A stretch of 64,000 nucleotides of DNA from positions 310,001 through 374,000 of the forward strand of contig QJPP01001741.1 in the NCBI GenBank assembly GCA_003996215.1. Reading direction: 5' to 3'. The notes beneath the pieces were generated by a model that was not told where the DNA came from, made no database searches, and worked only from the letters and a program-made list of their open reading frames with translations. The position numbers were made by a program, and so were the translations under genes. Of this stretch, positions 46,690-57,938 are shown piece after piece. Position 1 is the stretch's first letter, and each line of letters begins with the position of its first letter. The stretch is from Jaltomata sinuosa (lineage: Eukaryota > Streptophyta > Magnoliopsida > Solanales > Solanaceae).

Positions 46690-47715
46690 TGATTGGTAGT
46701 CAGAGCAGTACGATGCTACCATCGTTATACTCGTACTTTTAAAAATATCAAGTGTGTGTGCACATGGTATCTCATCTAGGTGAAACTTTTCACAGTTGCA
46801 TTTTTTTTATCAAGACAGACAATATACCGTCTCCCATCATTGTTAACTGAGTAAACAAAGTCTGATGATGCCATAACCTGATAAATTACATAAAATACTA
46901 TAAGATACACTTAAAATTGTGCCCAGATACATACAAAGATACACTTCATATCTTCCATATCTGGAATGTGTCAGATACACAAAAAGTTCTCTTAAAATCA
47001 TTAAGTAATTGTGACAACATATACTATCATAGAGATGATTTCCCCTCGTTGAGTATGAGAATTTTTTAAAATTTATCACCTAGATCGGTTGCTGTGTATC
47101 TAGCCTTTTCTTCATTATTTTAATTTTATTGACCAAACAAGATTCTTATATGTTCTAGAAATTCTAAAATTGGTTGTTCTCAAGCCTCAACCAAATGAGA
47201 ATTGATACATTCCACTATGTTTGAAGTCATCATCCTACCGATGTTGGTTGGTGTATACACTCTTGCCCACTTCACATATCCGTCCTTAACCAAATAATCC
47301 TTTACTCTATGGTCTATCTTTTCAGCTTATAACATCAGGATATCAAAATCCTCTTTCATGTATGCTTTCACCATACCATAGAATACATTTCTCAATGTAT
47401 CTTTGCTCTTTTTAAAGTTTGTACACACATTCTTCCACATATGTCATACAAAATCATAATGTTGTACAGTTGGATACACTACACTTACACTCTTAATTAT
47501 GCTTTTGTTGCAATATGAAACAATACATATGTTTGCATGTTCCCCAAAAGCAACTTTAAAATATTGAAAATACCATATGCATGAAGAATCATCTTATGTA
47601 TCAACTACCTCATATGCAAGTGGTAGTATATGCCCTGTAAAAATGAAATCAAAACTCATTTAGTTTCTGTAGTGAACTGTTCCGTCATTATTAAAAAATA
47701 CCTCATTATGGGTAC
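46690..47715 (-). pseudogene. MULE (Mutator-type) transposase, C-terminal half, decayed
   Basis: Read from 47715 down with several frame changes. GHILPLAYEVVD (about 47636-47600) is the hallmark after the first catalytic region. KVAFGEHANICIVSYCNKSI (about 47560-47495) contains the second catalytic position, where SDR is expected, and the Asp is Tyr. VYPTVQHYDFV then WKNVCTNFKKSKDTLRNVF follow. WARVYTPTNIGRMMTSNIVE (about 47275-47215) retains the catalytic Glu. The SWIM zinc finger is recognisable as CNCEKFHLDEIPCAH (about 46805-46760), with the ligand pattern CxC...CxH complete. The N-terminal half should lie upstream but is cut off by element E and not found beyond it. Role when intact: excision and insertion of MULEs. 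Confidence 0.85.
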
Positions 47716-50123
47716 TATCACGCCCCAAAAAAAATGAAGGTCGAACAAAAACCTTATGACCACCTGCTTTACGAGTAATCTATGACGTATACGAAGTTAT
47801 AAGCCAATAAATGAGCAAAAAACTAACACGTGCTGCATATATATACCATAGAGTCATTTGAATAAAAACTGTACAATACGACACTAGATAATGTCTAGTA
47901 AGCCTCTAAAGAGTACAACATATTATACTACTAATAACCAATCAGGACAGGCCCCGACGTACCCAACTAGAGATCTATATATATATTGGCTCCAAATGGA
48001 GATGAAGCTCACCAAAATATCAGCTGAAGGTAGCAAAAGAACCTAATGCGGGTGCCTGCTCCCCTATGAACCTGACCGTATATTTATAAGAAAATATAGG
48101 GCCCCGAACATAGGGACGTCAGTACATATACAACATGTACTGGTATGTAAAGCAGACAAAATAACAAGTAGACAAATATGGAAGCTCATGTGAATCAAAT
48201 GTCAAAACGAAAGAATTATGAGCATACAAATAATAGATGTACTATATGAAACTGTAACCTATGCACCAACCTTATAAGTACTTCATATTACGTTCAAAAA
48301 AGCGTTCATTATAATATAGCTCTATGGCTTTCCTAGGTTACGTACTTACACTATATTTAATATAAATAATCATGCGATGTCCTACCAAAGGCGATCCAAG
48401 TCACGTATAAAGCATATGATGCTCAAGTACTTATTGCTATGATTTTATACACAAAACTATAATCACAGTCTGCTACGATGTACGCCCTTTGAGGGCTCAC
48501 TATAAGGGTCTGCCCATGGGCCACATATGCCATGTATTAGCTCGAGTCAAGGGAAACTAGTGCATGACTTTTCAGCTGACTCCAAATACATATAATGCAA
48601 CAAGGGCGGGTATGCCACAATGTTTGGGATCACTATAAGTGTTTGGTCTCAATCCTGTACACAGAACAGCGTCGCATGAGTGTGTCAAGTAAAACGTATG
48701 AATACCCTCTTGTCGCTAACTTTTATCAAGTAATTCCCTTAAAGTCCTATGACATATAATTTACGATAACAATCATTCAACTATTCAAGTAAGATCTCCA
48801 TATGATACCTAACTTACCGAATATAATATCACAATCCAAATACTAGTTCTCACTTTAACTTAAGGCTATATTGAATAGGTTACCACTTAAGCAAGTGTAA
48901 TTATTCTATGGCCATTTGTTTCATTTATAATGTGTGACATATATATAAGACCATATCAGGTGAATTCTAAGGATTTCAAGAAAAGACACTTACGATCATG
49001 TAAAATATTAAGAAAGTTGACGCGAAGAGAGTAATAAGAGTACATGTAAGTTTTAATACTTAAATAAGGTACTGACGCATAAAGAAACTAAAAACTTTGT
49101 TTTCGTTCATCACGTAGGCTATTTGACCTTTATAGAGGGAACATGTGATGTAGGGTGGTGCTTTACGGTGAAGGAAGTTTTAGCTTCACATACCTCAGGT
49201 ACTTTCCTAGATATTAGTGGTACCACGAGCTTCCAACAATCCAACACACCTCGTGTAGCCCCTACGCGATCAACCCAATCAACTACATACACAAAACATA
49301 TATGTATTCATTAATAACCCGTGGGTTCACCTGACAATTCACTCCAATATTTTTCACTTACACCCAAGATTTAATCAAACTCCTTAATAATAGTTTGGAG
49401 TGAATTTATTATTTTTCAACTTATAAAATTCGATATTAAATCTGCCCATCAATAGCAACACCCCAAAACTCTATTTTTCTCATAATTTTATCTTTTTCCC
49501 TTTTCAAGAACCCCAATAATCAAGACCCATTTCAATAGCTAATAAAAATTAAAATCAAATATCCTCAAATAGTTATCCATAATCATACTCAAAAGTGGGG
49601 TAAATAATTTACCTCTTAGAATCCAAATCCCAACTTTAGCTCTTGAAAAATCCTTGAAATTAGTACAAAATCCGCTTAATTTCTAAGCTCCGCAAGGATA
49701 TGGATGTAATTTCTCCTTTCTGAATCTTGTTCCTACTCCAATTCTCCTTTAATGGAGTTGAGTAAAGGAAAGAAAGAAGAAGAGAGAGAGAAGGGTACCT
49801 AATGTTGCTATTGTTGTTTGTTGTACGTTCCAGCAACCTAAAGGGGTCCCTTTACCCTTTTGCCTTCATTCCTTTTTCTTTTTCTTTAAGGGGTGGGCCC
49901 CACAAAACTTTTCAATTGTTATTTCCCTTATTAACTTACTCACTTCTTCTAGTATTTTAGGAAAAATACTAACGTGGACCCCACCAGCAACAAATATAGT
50001 AGTATGCAATTATATATACACTATACTTCTCTTTAAAATGCACACCATGCAACTCTTTATAGATTAAGAGTTATTCTCGTCTAAAGCATTAAACTTGTAT
50101 TTGAAATTTCTCAAGGCCCTACA
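47716..50123 (-). repeat. 3' LTR of E
   Basis: 2408 bp, partner of 55639-57938. Plus-strand start TATCACGCCCCAAAAA, end AAGGCCCTACA. It contains a 102-bp segment (49923-50024) missing from the 5' LTR. No palindromic cluster of the kind seen in A, C, D and N was noticed in this LTR. No gene is seen in it. Confidence 0.94.
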
Positions 50124-50139
50124 ATCTCCCCCACTTAGG
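50124..50139 (-). other. Polypurine tract of E
   Basis: In element orientation CCTAAGTGGGGGAGAT immediately precedes the LTR start TGTAGGGCC, preceded by the usual TCGAGGATGAATGATC-like sequence. Confidence 0.88.
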
Positions 50140-50600
50140 ATCATTCATCCTCGAATGATGCTCATAGATTATTTTAAGTTTCATAACCATCCACGATATT
50201 CGTGAGACCACCAAAACTTCATCCACTTCACCTTTTTCCATCATAAGGCCTTAAAATTTGACTAACTCTCAAAATTTCTAGAAATTTCGGCAGAGTTTCC
50301 TTTGTAAATAGGCCTATTGGGAACTTGTCAGCAAGCCAGAACACATGCAACTATGCTTCACAGAGTGTCACAACAAATACAATGCTCAACAGATACTATA
50401 TGAGGCTCCGTTTGGCCTCATACTCAAAAAGTTATAATCATTTTCATAACTCACGTTATATTCTGCATCTGGAAGTTGCATCCACGCAAGTCTCTAGAAC
50501 TATAAGCATATATCAGACACCTAAATGTATCATGAGAGAGTCAGATAATAACGAAACAAATACAATAGAGACTATTAATCATATAAAAGAAATAAGTAGT

Positions 50601-51180
50601 TTAAGGACCTTCCAATGGTTCTTGGAACAAGTATGGATGTTTAGTTTTCATATCAGCTTCTGCTTCCCACGTAGCTTCTTCTACGTTCTAATTTCTCCAA
50701 AGTATTTAACTGAAGCTATGTCTTTAGTTCTTAACTTTCTAACTTGTCGGTCCAATATAGCAACAGGAACTTCCTCATATGATAAGTCTCCTGCAAGCTC
50801 AATATCCTCTGTAGGGATGACATGGGAAGGTTCTCCTAAACATTTGCGCAACATAGACACATGGAAGACCAGATGCACTACAGCTAGCTCTGGAGGTAAT
50901 TCTATCTCATAGGCTACCTAGCCAATTCTGCGTATAACTCTATAAGGTCTAATATACTTGGGACTTAACTTACCTTTCTTCCCGAATTGCATAATGACCT
51001 TCATAGGCAACACCTTCACGAATACTAAATCATCAATTTAAAACTCTACATCCCTACGTCGCACATCTGTATATGATTTTTGTTGACTCTGAACAGTTGT
51101 CAACCGCTCTTGTATCAACTTAACCTTCTCAATGGCTTTATAGAACTAGATATGATCCTAATATTTATGTCTCACCTACT
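50601..51180 (-). pseudogene. Element E: integrase C-terminus and chromodomain-like tail
   Basis: Reading down from 51180: GKLSPKYI-like text near 50970, then FHVSMLRKCLGEPSHVI and VAILDRQVRKLRTKDI, open at 50878-50681. After a frame slip come VEEATWEAEADMKTKHPYL and a TAA at 50601. The same tail type occurs in the other chromoviruses. A 195-codon frame on the opposite strand (50325-50912) is only its mirror. Confidence 0.87.
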
Positions 51181-52190
51181 TCAAACCAACCGATAGGCGA
51201 TCTGCATCATCTCCCATACAGAGCTTCAAATAGAGCCATAGCAATACTGGAGTGATAGCTGTTATTATAAGCAAACTCTATACGGGCAAATGATTATCCC
51301 AGTTACCTTTAAAGTCCAGCACACATGCTCTCAATATATCTTCGAGCGTCTGAATGGTGTGCTCGGCTTGACTGTCGGTCTGTGGATGAAAACCAGTGCT
51401 AAGATTCACTTTTGTGCCTAGGCCTCTTTGGAACGATCTCCAAAAATGAGCTATAAATAGGGCACCTCTATCTGAAATAATAGACATTGGGGTCCCATGA
51501 AAGCGAACAATCTCCTTTATATACAGCTTAGCATAATCTTCAGTTGTGCTGGTGGACTTAATAGGCAAGAAATGTGTTGATTTTGTCAGCCGATCAATTA
51601 CTACCCAAATGGAGTCATGTCTTCTAAAAGAAGAGGGCAAACCTGTGACAAAATCCATATCAATATCCTCCCATTTCCATACCAGAATACCTATGGTCTG
51701 AGCTAGGTCGCAGGGCCTTTGATGCTCTGCTTTCACTTGCTGGCAATTAGAGCACTGTGCTACATATCCTGCTATATCTTTCTTCATATCATTCCACCAA
51801 TAGACCTCTTTAAGGTCATGATACATTTTTGTTGATCCCGGATGAATTGAATAATAGGAATAATGTACCTCAGCCATAATCTATTGTCTCAGGCAATCAA
51901 CCTCAGGTACATATAGTCTACCTTGACATCTCAAAGTGCCATCACTCGCTATCTTTAATGTTGTAACCCGGTGTTGTCGAATCCCTTCTTTATATTGAAG
52001 CAATAAGGGATCGTCATACTGCTTCTCTTTCACCAATGCCACTAAGGATGACTCTGTCGTATTCAATACTACAATGCCACCATCTTCGGAGTCCATGAGT
52101 CGAACTCCTAGGCTTGCTAATCTATGCACATCTCTAGCCACTTCACGCTGAACAAGTGACAAATGTGCTAGGCTACCCATAGATAATCAA
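51181..52190 (-). pseudogene. Element E: integrase
   Basis: The best-preserved integrase in the window: open from 51877 to 51278 (199 codons). HPGSTKMYHDLKEVYWW and CSNCQQVKAEH complete the HHCC zinc finger. The catalytic acids are in DMDFVTGLP, IISDRGALF and SQAEHTIQ, all present. Upstream 52180-51881 carries the linker (LASLGVRLMDSEDGG, LRCQGRLYVPEVD). Just after the core, stops appear near 51275 (around FAYNNSYHSSI). The enzyme would be intact as far as the core is concerned, but it cannot be made as part of a whole polyprotein. Confidence 0.9.
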
Positions 52191-53690
52191 ATGAGAGCAT
52201 CTGCTACAATATTACCTTTACCAGGGTGATAGAGAATAGTGACATCATAGTCCTTCAGTAGTTCTAGCCACCTCATCTGCCTTAGATTCAACTCTTTCTA
52301 CATGAATAAATATTGAAGACTCTTATGGTTTGTAAAGACATCAACATGCACCCCGTATAAATAGTGGCACCATATTTTAAGCACAAACACAACTGCTGCA
52401 AGCTCTAAATCATGAGTTGGGTAATTTTGTTCATGCTTCTTCAACTGCCGAGAGGCATACGCTATAACTTTTCCATGATGCATCAGGATGCAACCAAGGC
52501 CAACGCCTGAAGCATTATAATATACAACATACCCTTCTGTGCCCTTTGGTAAGGCCAAAATGGCACTGTAGTCAATCTATTTTTTAGCTCTAGGAAGCTT
52601 TTTTCTCTTGCATCTGATCGCTGGAACTTAACTTCTTTTTGTGTCAATTTAGACAATGGGGCAGAAAAAGAGGAAAAGCCTTCCATAAATCTTCTGTAGT
52701 AACCGGCTAACCCCAAGAAACTACGTACCTCTGTGGGAGTGGTTGGTCGAGGCTAATTCTTCATAGCCTCTATCTTCTGAAAGTCCACTCTGATGCCTTC
52801 TCCAAATACCATATAGCCAAGAAAGGCTACTGAACTTAACCAGAACTCACACTTAGAAAACTTAGCATATAATTAGTGTTCTCTGAGTGTCTGTAGCACT
52901 GATCTCAAATGATTTGCATGCTCTGCTTCATCACGTGAATATAGCAAGATGTCATCTATAAATACAATCATATACATATGAAGGAAGGGTATGAAACCCC
53001 TATTCATCATATACATGAAGGTTGTTGGGGAATTCATTAGTCCAAATGACATGACAAGGAACTCGAAGTACCCATATCTTATCCGGAAAGCTGTCTTGGG
53101 AATGTCTACTTCACGTATCCTCAGGTGGTGATAACCGAACCTCAAATCAATCTTTAAAAAGAATTTATCTCCTTACAGTTGATCAAATAAATCATCTATT
53201 CGGGGAAGAGGATACTTATTCTTTATTTTCGCTTTATTTAGCTGCCTGTAGTCTTTACACATTCTCAATATGCCATCTTTCTTATGTACAAACAACACCG
53301 GTGTACCCCAAGGAGATATACTAGGTTGAATGAAGCCTTTGTCAAGCAAGTCTTTCAATTGCTCCTTTAGCTCCTTCAACTCTGCAGGCGCCATTCTATA
53401 AGGTGGAATTGATATCAATTGAGTATCGGGATCCACATCAATACCGATGTCAATTTCTCTAACGGGAGGTAATCCAGGAAGTTCATCAGGAAACACGTCT
53501 GGATACTCATTCACCATTAGTACTGACTGAAGAGTTGGCACCAACTTCTGAGCTTCAAGGTCTCTTACTTGGACAAGGTGATATAAACACCCCTTTGCAA
53601 TGAGATTTTGTGCCTTAAGCTAGGAAATAAACCTCCCTCTAGGCATCATAGTATTACCCTTTCATTCTAAGATAGGCTCGCTCGGGAAAT
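52191..53690 (-). pseudogene. Element E: reverse transcriptase and RNase H
   Basis: RT from 53544: EYPDVFPDELPGLPPVREI, PPYRMAPAELKELKEQL, RMCKDYRQLNKAKI, then a break and 53145-52873 with LRIREVDIPKTAFRIRYG, GLMNSPTTF and the intact FIDDILLYS (about 52970-52944). The RT connection is at 52716-52483. RNase H (52558-52298) shows YYNASGVGLG where other copies have YCDAS, and FTNHKSL for FTDHKSL. Two of the acidic catalytic residues are therefore Asn. Stops lie near 53160 and 52310. Confidence 0.89.
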
Positions 53691-54010
53691 GAAATTGGGC
53701 AATCTTAGCTCAGCAATCAACTGTAGCATAGCAAGAGCCAATCCATACCCATGATGACGTCAAAGTCGACCATTTCAAGTTTAATTAGATTAGACAATGT
53801 ATCACGGCCACATATGGTCACTACACATTTACAATAGACCCGCCTAGATATGATAGACTCTCCTACTGGAGTCGACACCGCAAATGGTTCATGTAACAAC
53901 TCTGACTCTATTCTAAACTTTTTAGCAAATAAATGGAGTAACATATGATAGGGTAGCTCTTAGGTCTATCAAGGCATATACATCATATAAGAAAATGGAT
54001 ATAGTACCTG
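53691..54010 (-). pseudogene. Element E: aspartic protease
   Basis: Open 53944-53717: EPFAVSTPVGESIISRRVY and MVDFDVIMGMDWL. The active-site region lies just upstream (about 53985-53950) and reads ALIDLRATLSYV. The Asp is kept, but the two following residues (Pro/Ser-Gly) are Leu-Arg. Role when intact: polyprotein cleavage. Confidence 0.82.
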
Positions 54011-55420
54011 TGACCACATCTTGGGATGCCTCTGAATCTTATTAACCGACTAGTCCATACACATGATTTAGGCTAGTACTAGAACCAGTCCCTCTGCCTC
54101 TACCAGATCCTCTACCTGTTGGTGCCTAAGGACCACGAGAAGAAGAAGGTGCTGATGATGATGAGGCTGATATAGACCCTATAGATTGTGATCTATCACC
54201 TCTGTCTTTATCTCTGAACCAAGGATAATCTCATACCATATGACCTTCTATACCACACCAATAAGAGGCATTTAAACCACGCCGACACTCTCCTCCATGT
54301 GCTCAGTCATACTATTTGCATATAGGTAGAGGTGGTAATCCTCGACTAGTATCTCTCTGAGGCCATGGGCCTAGTGCCCTAGAAGTATGACCCTGATCAT
54401 ATCTATATCTCAAAAATCAAGCTGGAGCATTAGTTGTAGAGCGTGTCGTCGACTGAGTCTACCTAGGTGGCCCCTTACTAGTGGAATCTCCCCTAATATT
54501 GGCCAGCCATCCTAGCTCTTTTGCTCTATTCCCTCTCATCATCTATTTCACGATTACGCTGATCCTCATCTAACTACTGAGCATATGCCATGATCCTTGC
54601 TATATCCAAATCCCTATTCAAGGCAGCAACAAAAACATTGTCCCTCAAGCGACCCGCAAGGCCACACACAAATTTATGTATCCTTGATGCCTGAGTACTA
54701 ACATACTCTGGAGAAAATCTAGGCAACTGCGTAAATCGTAAGTTGTACTCTCTGACACTAACATCATGTTGCTATAAATGCAGAAACTCATCCACCTTTG
54801 CTTGTCGAAGCTCAAATGGCAAGAAATAATCCATTAAGGCCCTTGAAAAGTCCGTCCAGACCGCTGGGGGAGCATTCTCACCCCTCGAAGCTTCCCATGT
54901 CTCATACCAAGCGATAGCAACATCTTTTAATTAATAAAAGGCCAACTTAACAGAATCTATTTCCGATACCCGTATTGCCTTACAAATTCTATGACTCTTA
55001 TCAATGTACTGCTGAGGGTCCTCTGCAATGCTAGAGACTGTGAACACAGGCGTATTCATACACAGGAAATCTCGAATCCTAGATTCGGCTACCTCTCATT
55101 GAGAAGCAACAGGGACCTCCATATTCTGCCTTTGAGCTTGAGCCGCTACCAACTCTGTAAAAACTTATATCGTTCCTCTAAGATCCTTCTCTAAGGCACC
55201 TGGTGGTGGTGTAAGAACTACTGCTGAAACCCTTGGAGGTGCATGTCCCTACATGTCCTTTTGTTCTGGGTACCTGAAAACCTGGAAGAATAGGACTCAA
55301 CAAACTCTCTTGATCGCTATTCTGATACCCAAATACTGGAGACTGTCCTGCAATGGTTGCCTCCTAATTTGAGCTTGTAGTGACCCACTAGGATACTTTA
55401 TCCTTCTCTGTAGCAGACAT
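54011..55420 (-). pseudogene. Element E: gag
   Basis: Start ATG at 55420 (MSATEKDKV), about 200 bp after the primer site. Downstream, with frameshifts: STSIAEDPQQYIDK-like text, SEIDSVKLAFY, WYETWEASRGENAPPAVW, FELRQAKVDEFLHL and REYNLRFTQLPRFSPEYV, the gag core. Two zinc knuckles are recognisable but damaged at about 54300-54230: the first as CK.YD.AHGGEC, the second as YWCGIEGHMV.DYP, in which flanking Cys have become Tyr. Confidence 0.82.
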
Positions 55421-55638
55421 GATCTGTATCACAAATAAGCAGAATATGAGTCGAAAGTAACTTTCTATGACTTAGCTCTATCGGATGATCTAGATTACAA
55501 ACGAAGGCCAAATTCCTAAATGCACATGTAGTTACTTAATTATAAATGTGACGCGTAACACATTGATAAGTTAGGTCCTACTAGACACGGCTTCCTAGAC
55601 TCCCTAGGATAATTAAACCTAGGCTTTGATACCAAGTT
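55421..55638 (-). other. Leader and primer-binding site of E
   Basis: About 200 bp of untranslated leader. The primer site 55621-55638 reads AACTTGGTATCAAAGCCT in element orientation, a tRNA-Met-type site with one change, abutting the LTR. Confidence 0.88.
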
Positions 55639-57938
55639 TGTCATGCCCTAAAAAAATGAAGGGCGGACAAGAACCATATGACCACCTGCTTTACGAGTAT
55701 TCTATGACGTATATGAAGTTATAAGCCAATAAATGAGCAAAAAAACTAACAAGTGTTGCATATATATATACAATAGAGCCATTTGAACAAAAACTGTACA
55801 ATACGACACTAGATAATATCTAGGAAGCCTCTAAAGAGTACAACATACTATACTACTAATAACCAGTCAGGACAGGCCCAGACGTACCCAACTAGAGATC
55901 TATACACATACTGTCTCCAAATGGAGATGAAGCTCACCAAAATATCAGCTGAAGGTAGCAAAAGAACCTAATGCAGTTGCCTTTTCCCCTGTGAACCTGA
56001 CCCTATATTTATAAGAAAATACAGTGCCCTGAACGTAGGGACGTCAGTACATATGCAACATATACTAGTATGTAAAGCAGACAAAATAACAAGTAGATAA
56101 ATATGGAAGCTCATATGAATCAAATGTCAAAATAAAAGAATTAAGAGCATACAAATAATAGATGTACGATATGAAACTGTAACCTATGCACCAACCTTAT
56201 AAGTTCTTCATATTACATTTAAAGAAGCGTTCATTATAATATAGCCTTAAGTCTTGCCTAGGTGACGTACTTACACTATATTTAATACAAATGATCATGT
56301 GATCGCCTACCAAAGGCGATCCAAGTCACGTATAAAGCATATGCTGCTCAATTACTTATTGTTATGATTTTTTTACACATAACTATAATTGCGGTCTACT
56401 ATGAGGTATGCCCTTTGAGGGCTCACTATAAGGGTCTGCCCGTAGGCCACATATGCCATGTATTGGCTCGAGTCAGAGAAAACTAGTGCATGGCATTCTA
56501 GCTGACTCCAAATACAAATAATTCCACAAAGGCCGGTACGCCACAATGTTTGGGCTCACTATAAGGGTCTGGTCTCAATCATGTGCACAGAATAGCATCG
56601 CACGAGTGTGTCAAGTAAAACCTATAAATACCCTTCCATCGCTAACTTTTATCAAGTAATGCCCTTAAAGTCCTATGACATATAATTTACGATAACAATC
56701 ATTCAACTATTCAAGGAAGATCTCCATATGATACCTAACTTACCGAATATAATATCATGATCCATATACTAGTTCTCACTTTAACTTATGGCTATATTGA
56801 ATAGGTTACCACTTAAGCAAGTGTAATTATGCTATGACCATTTGTTTCATTTATAATGTGTCACATATATATAAGACCATATCAGGTGAATTCTAAGGAT
56901 TTCAAGAAAAGACACTTACGATCATGTAAAATATTAAGAAAGTTGACACGAAGAGAGTAATAAGAGCACATGTAAGATTTAATACTTAAATAAGGGAATG
57001 ACGCATAAAGCAACTAAAAACTTTATTTTCGTTCTTCACGTAGGCTATTTGACCTTTATAGAGGGAACATGTGACGTAGGGTGGTGCCTTGGAAGTTTTA
57101 GCTTCACATACCTCAGGTGCTTTCCTAGCTAGTAGTGGTACCACGAGCTTCCAACAATCCAACATACCTCATGTAGCCTCTACGCGATCAACCCAATCAA
57201 CTACATACACAAAACATATATGTATTCATTAATAACCCGTAGGTTCACCTAACAATTCATTCCAATATTTTCCAATTACACCCAAGGTTTAATCAAACTC
57301 CTTAATCATAGTTTGGAGTGAATTTATTATTTTCCAACTTATAAAATTCGATATTAAATCTGCCCATCAATAGAAACAACCCAAAGATCTTATTTTCTCA
57401 TAATTTTATCTTTTTTACTTTTCAAGAACCCCAATAATCAAGACCGATTTCAATAGCTAATAAAAATTAAAATCAAATATATTCAAATTGTTATCCATAA
57501 TCATACTCAAAAGTGGGGTAAAGAATTTACATCTTAGAATCCAAATCCCAACTTTAGCTCTTGAAAATTCCTTGAAATTAGTACAAAATCTGCTTAATTT
57601 CTGAGCTCCGTAAGGATATGGATGTAATTTCTCCTTTCTGAATTGTTCCTACTCCAATTCTCATTTAATGTAGTTGAGTAAAGGAAAGAAAGAAGAAGAG
57701 ATAGAGAAGGGTACCTAATGTTGCTATTGTTGTATGTTGTACGTTCTAGCAACCCCAAAGGGGTCCTTTTACCCTTTTGCCTTCATTCCTATTTATTTTT
57801 CTTTAAGGGGTGGACCCCACAAAACTTTTTAATTGTTATACTTCTCTTTAAAATGCACACCATGCAACTCTTTATAGATTAAGAGTTATTCTCGTCTAAA
57901 GAATTAAACTTGTATTCAAAATTTCTCGAGGCCCTACA
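55639..57938 (-). repeat. 5' LTR of E
   Basis: 2300 bp, plus-strand start TGTCATGCCCTAAAAAAATG, end GAGGCCCTACA. It lacks 102 bp present in the 3' LTR: after TTGTTAT the sequence jumps to ACTTCTC. No gene is seen in it. Confidence 0.94.

Larger units (their letters stand above)
46590..47715 (-). mobile_element. MULE, right fragment
   Basis: Begins with the right copy of the D target duplication (46590-46594) and the last two minisatellite units (about 46597-46680), followed by the decayed transposase gene. It is cut at 47715 by element E. Read with 2240-5990 and 36755-36998 it forms one interrupted MULE with convergent Ulp1-like and transposase genes. Confidence 0.72.
47716..57938 (-). mobile_element. 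Chromovirus element E, inserted in the MULE transposase
   Basis: 10.2 kb, minus strand. LTRs 47716-50123 (3') and 55639-57938 (5'), polypurine tract 50124-50139, primer site 55621-55638, gag-pol from 55420 down to 50601. Flanks GGTAC (47711-47715) and GGCAC (57939-57943) would be a target duplication with one mismatch. The right flank is problematic (see findings). The 3' LTR starts TA instead of TG. Confidence 0.92.

Noticed and set aside
50325..50912. 195-codon plus-strand open frame
   Set aside because: It overlaps, on the opposite strand, the chromodomain-like end of element E (50878-50601), which is clearly the real reading. The frame is a mirror opening.
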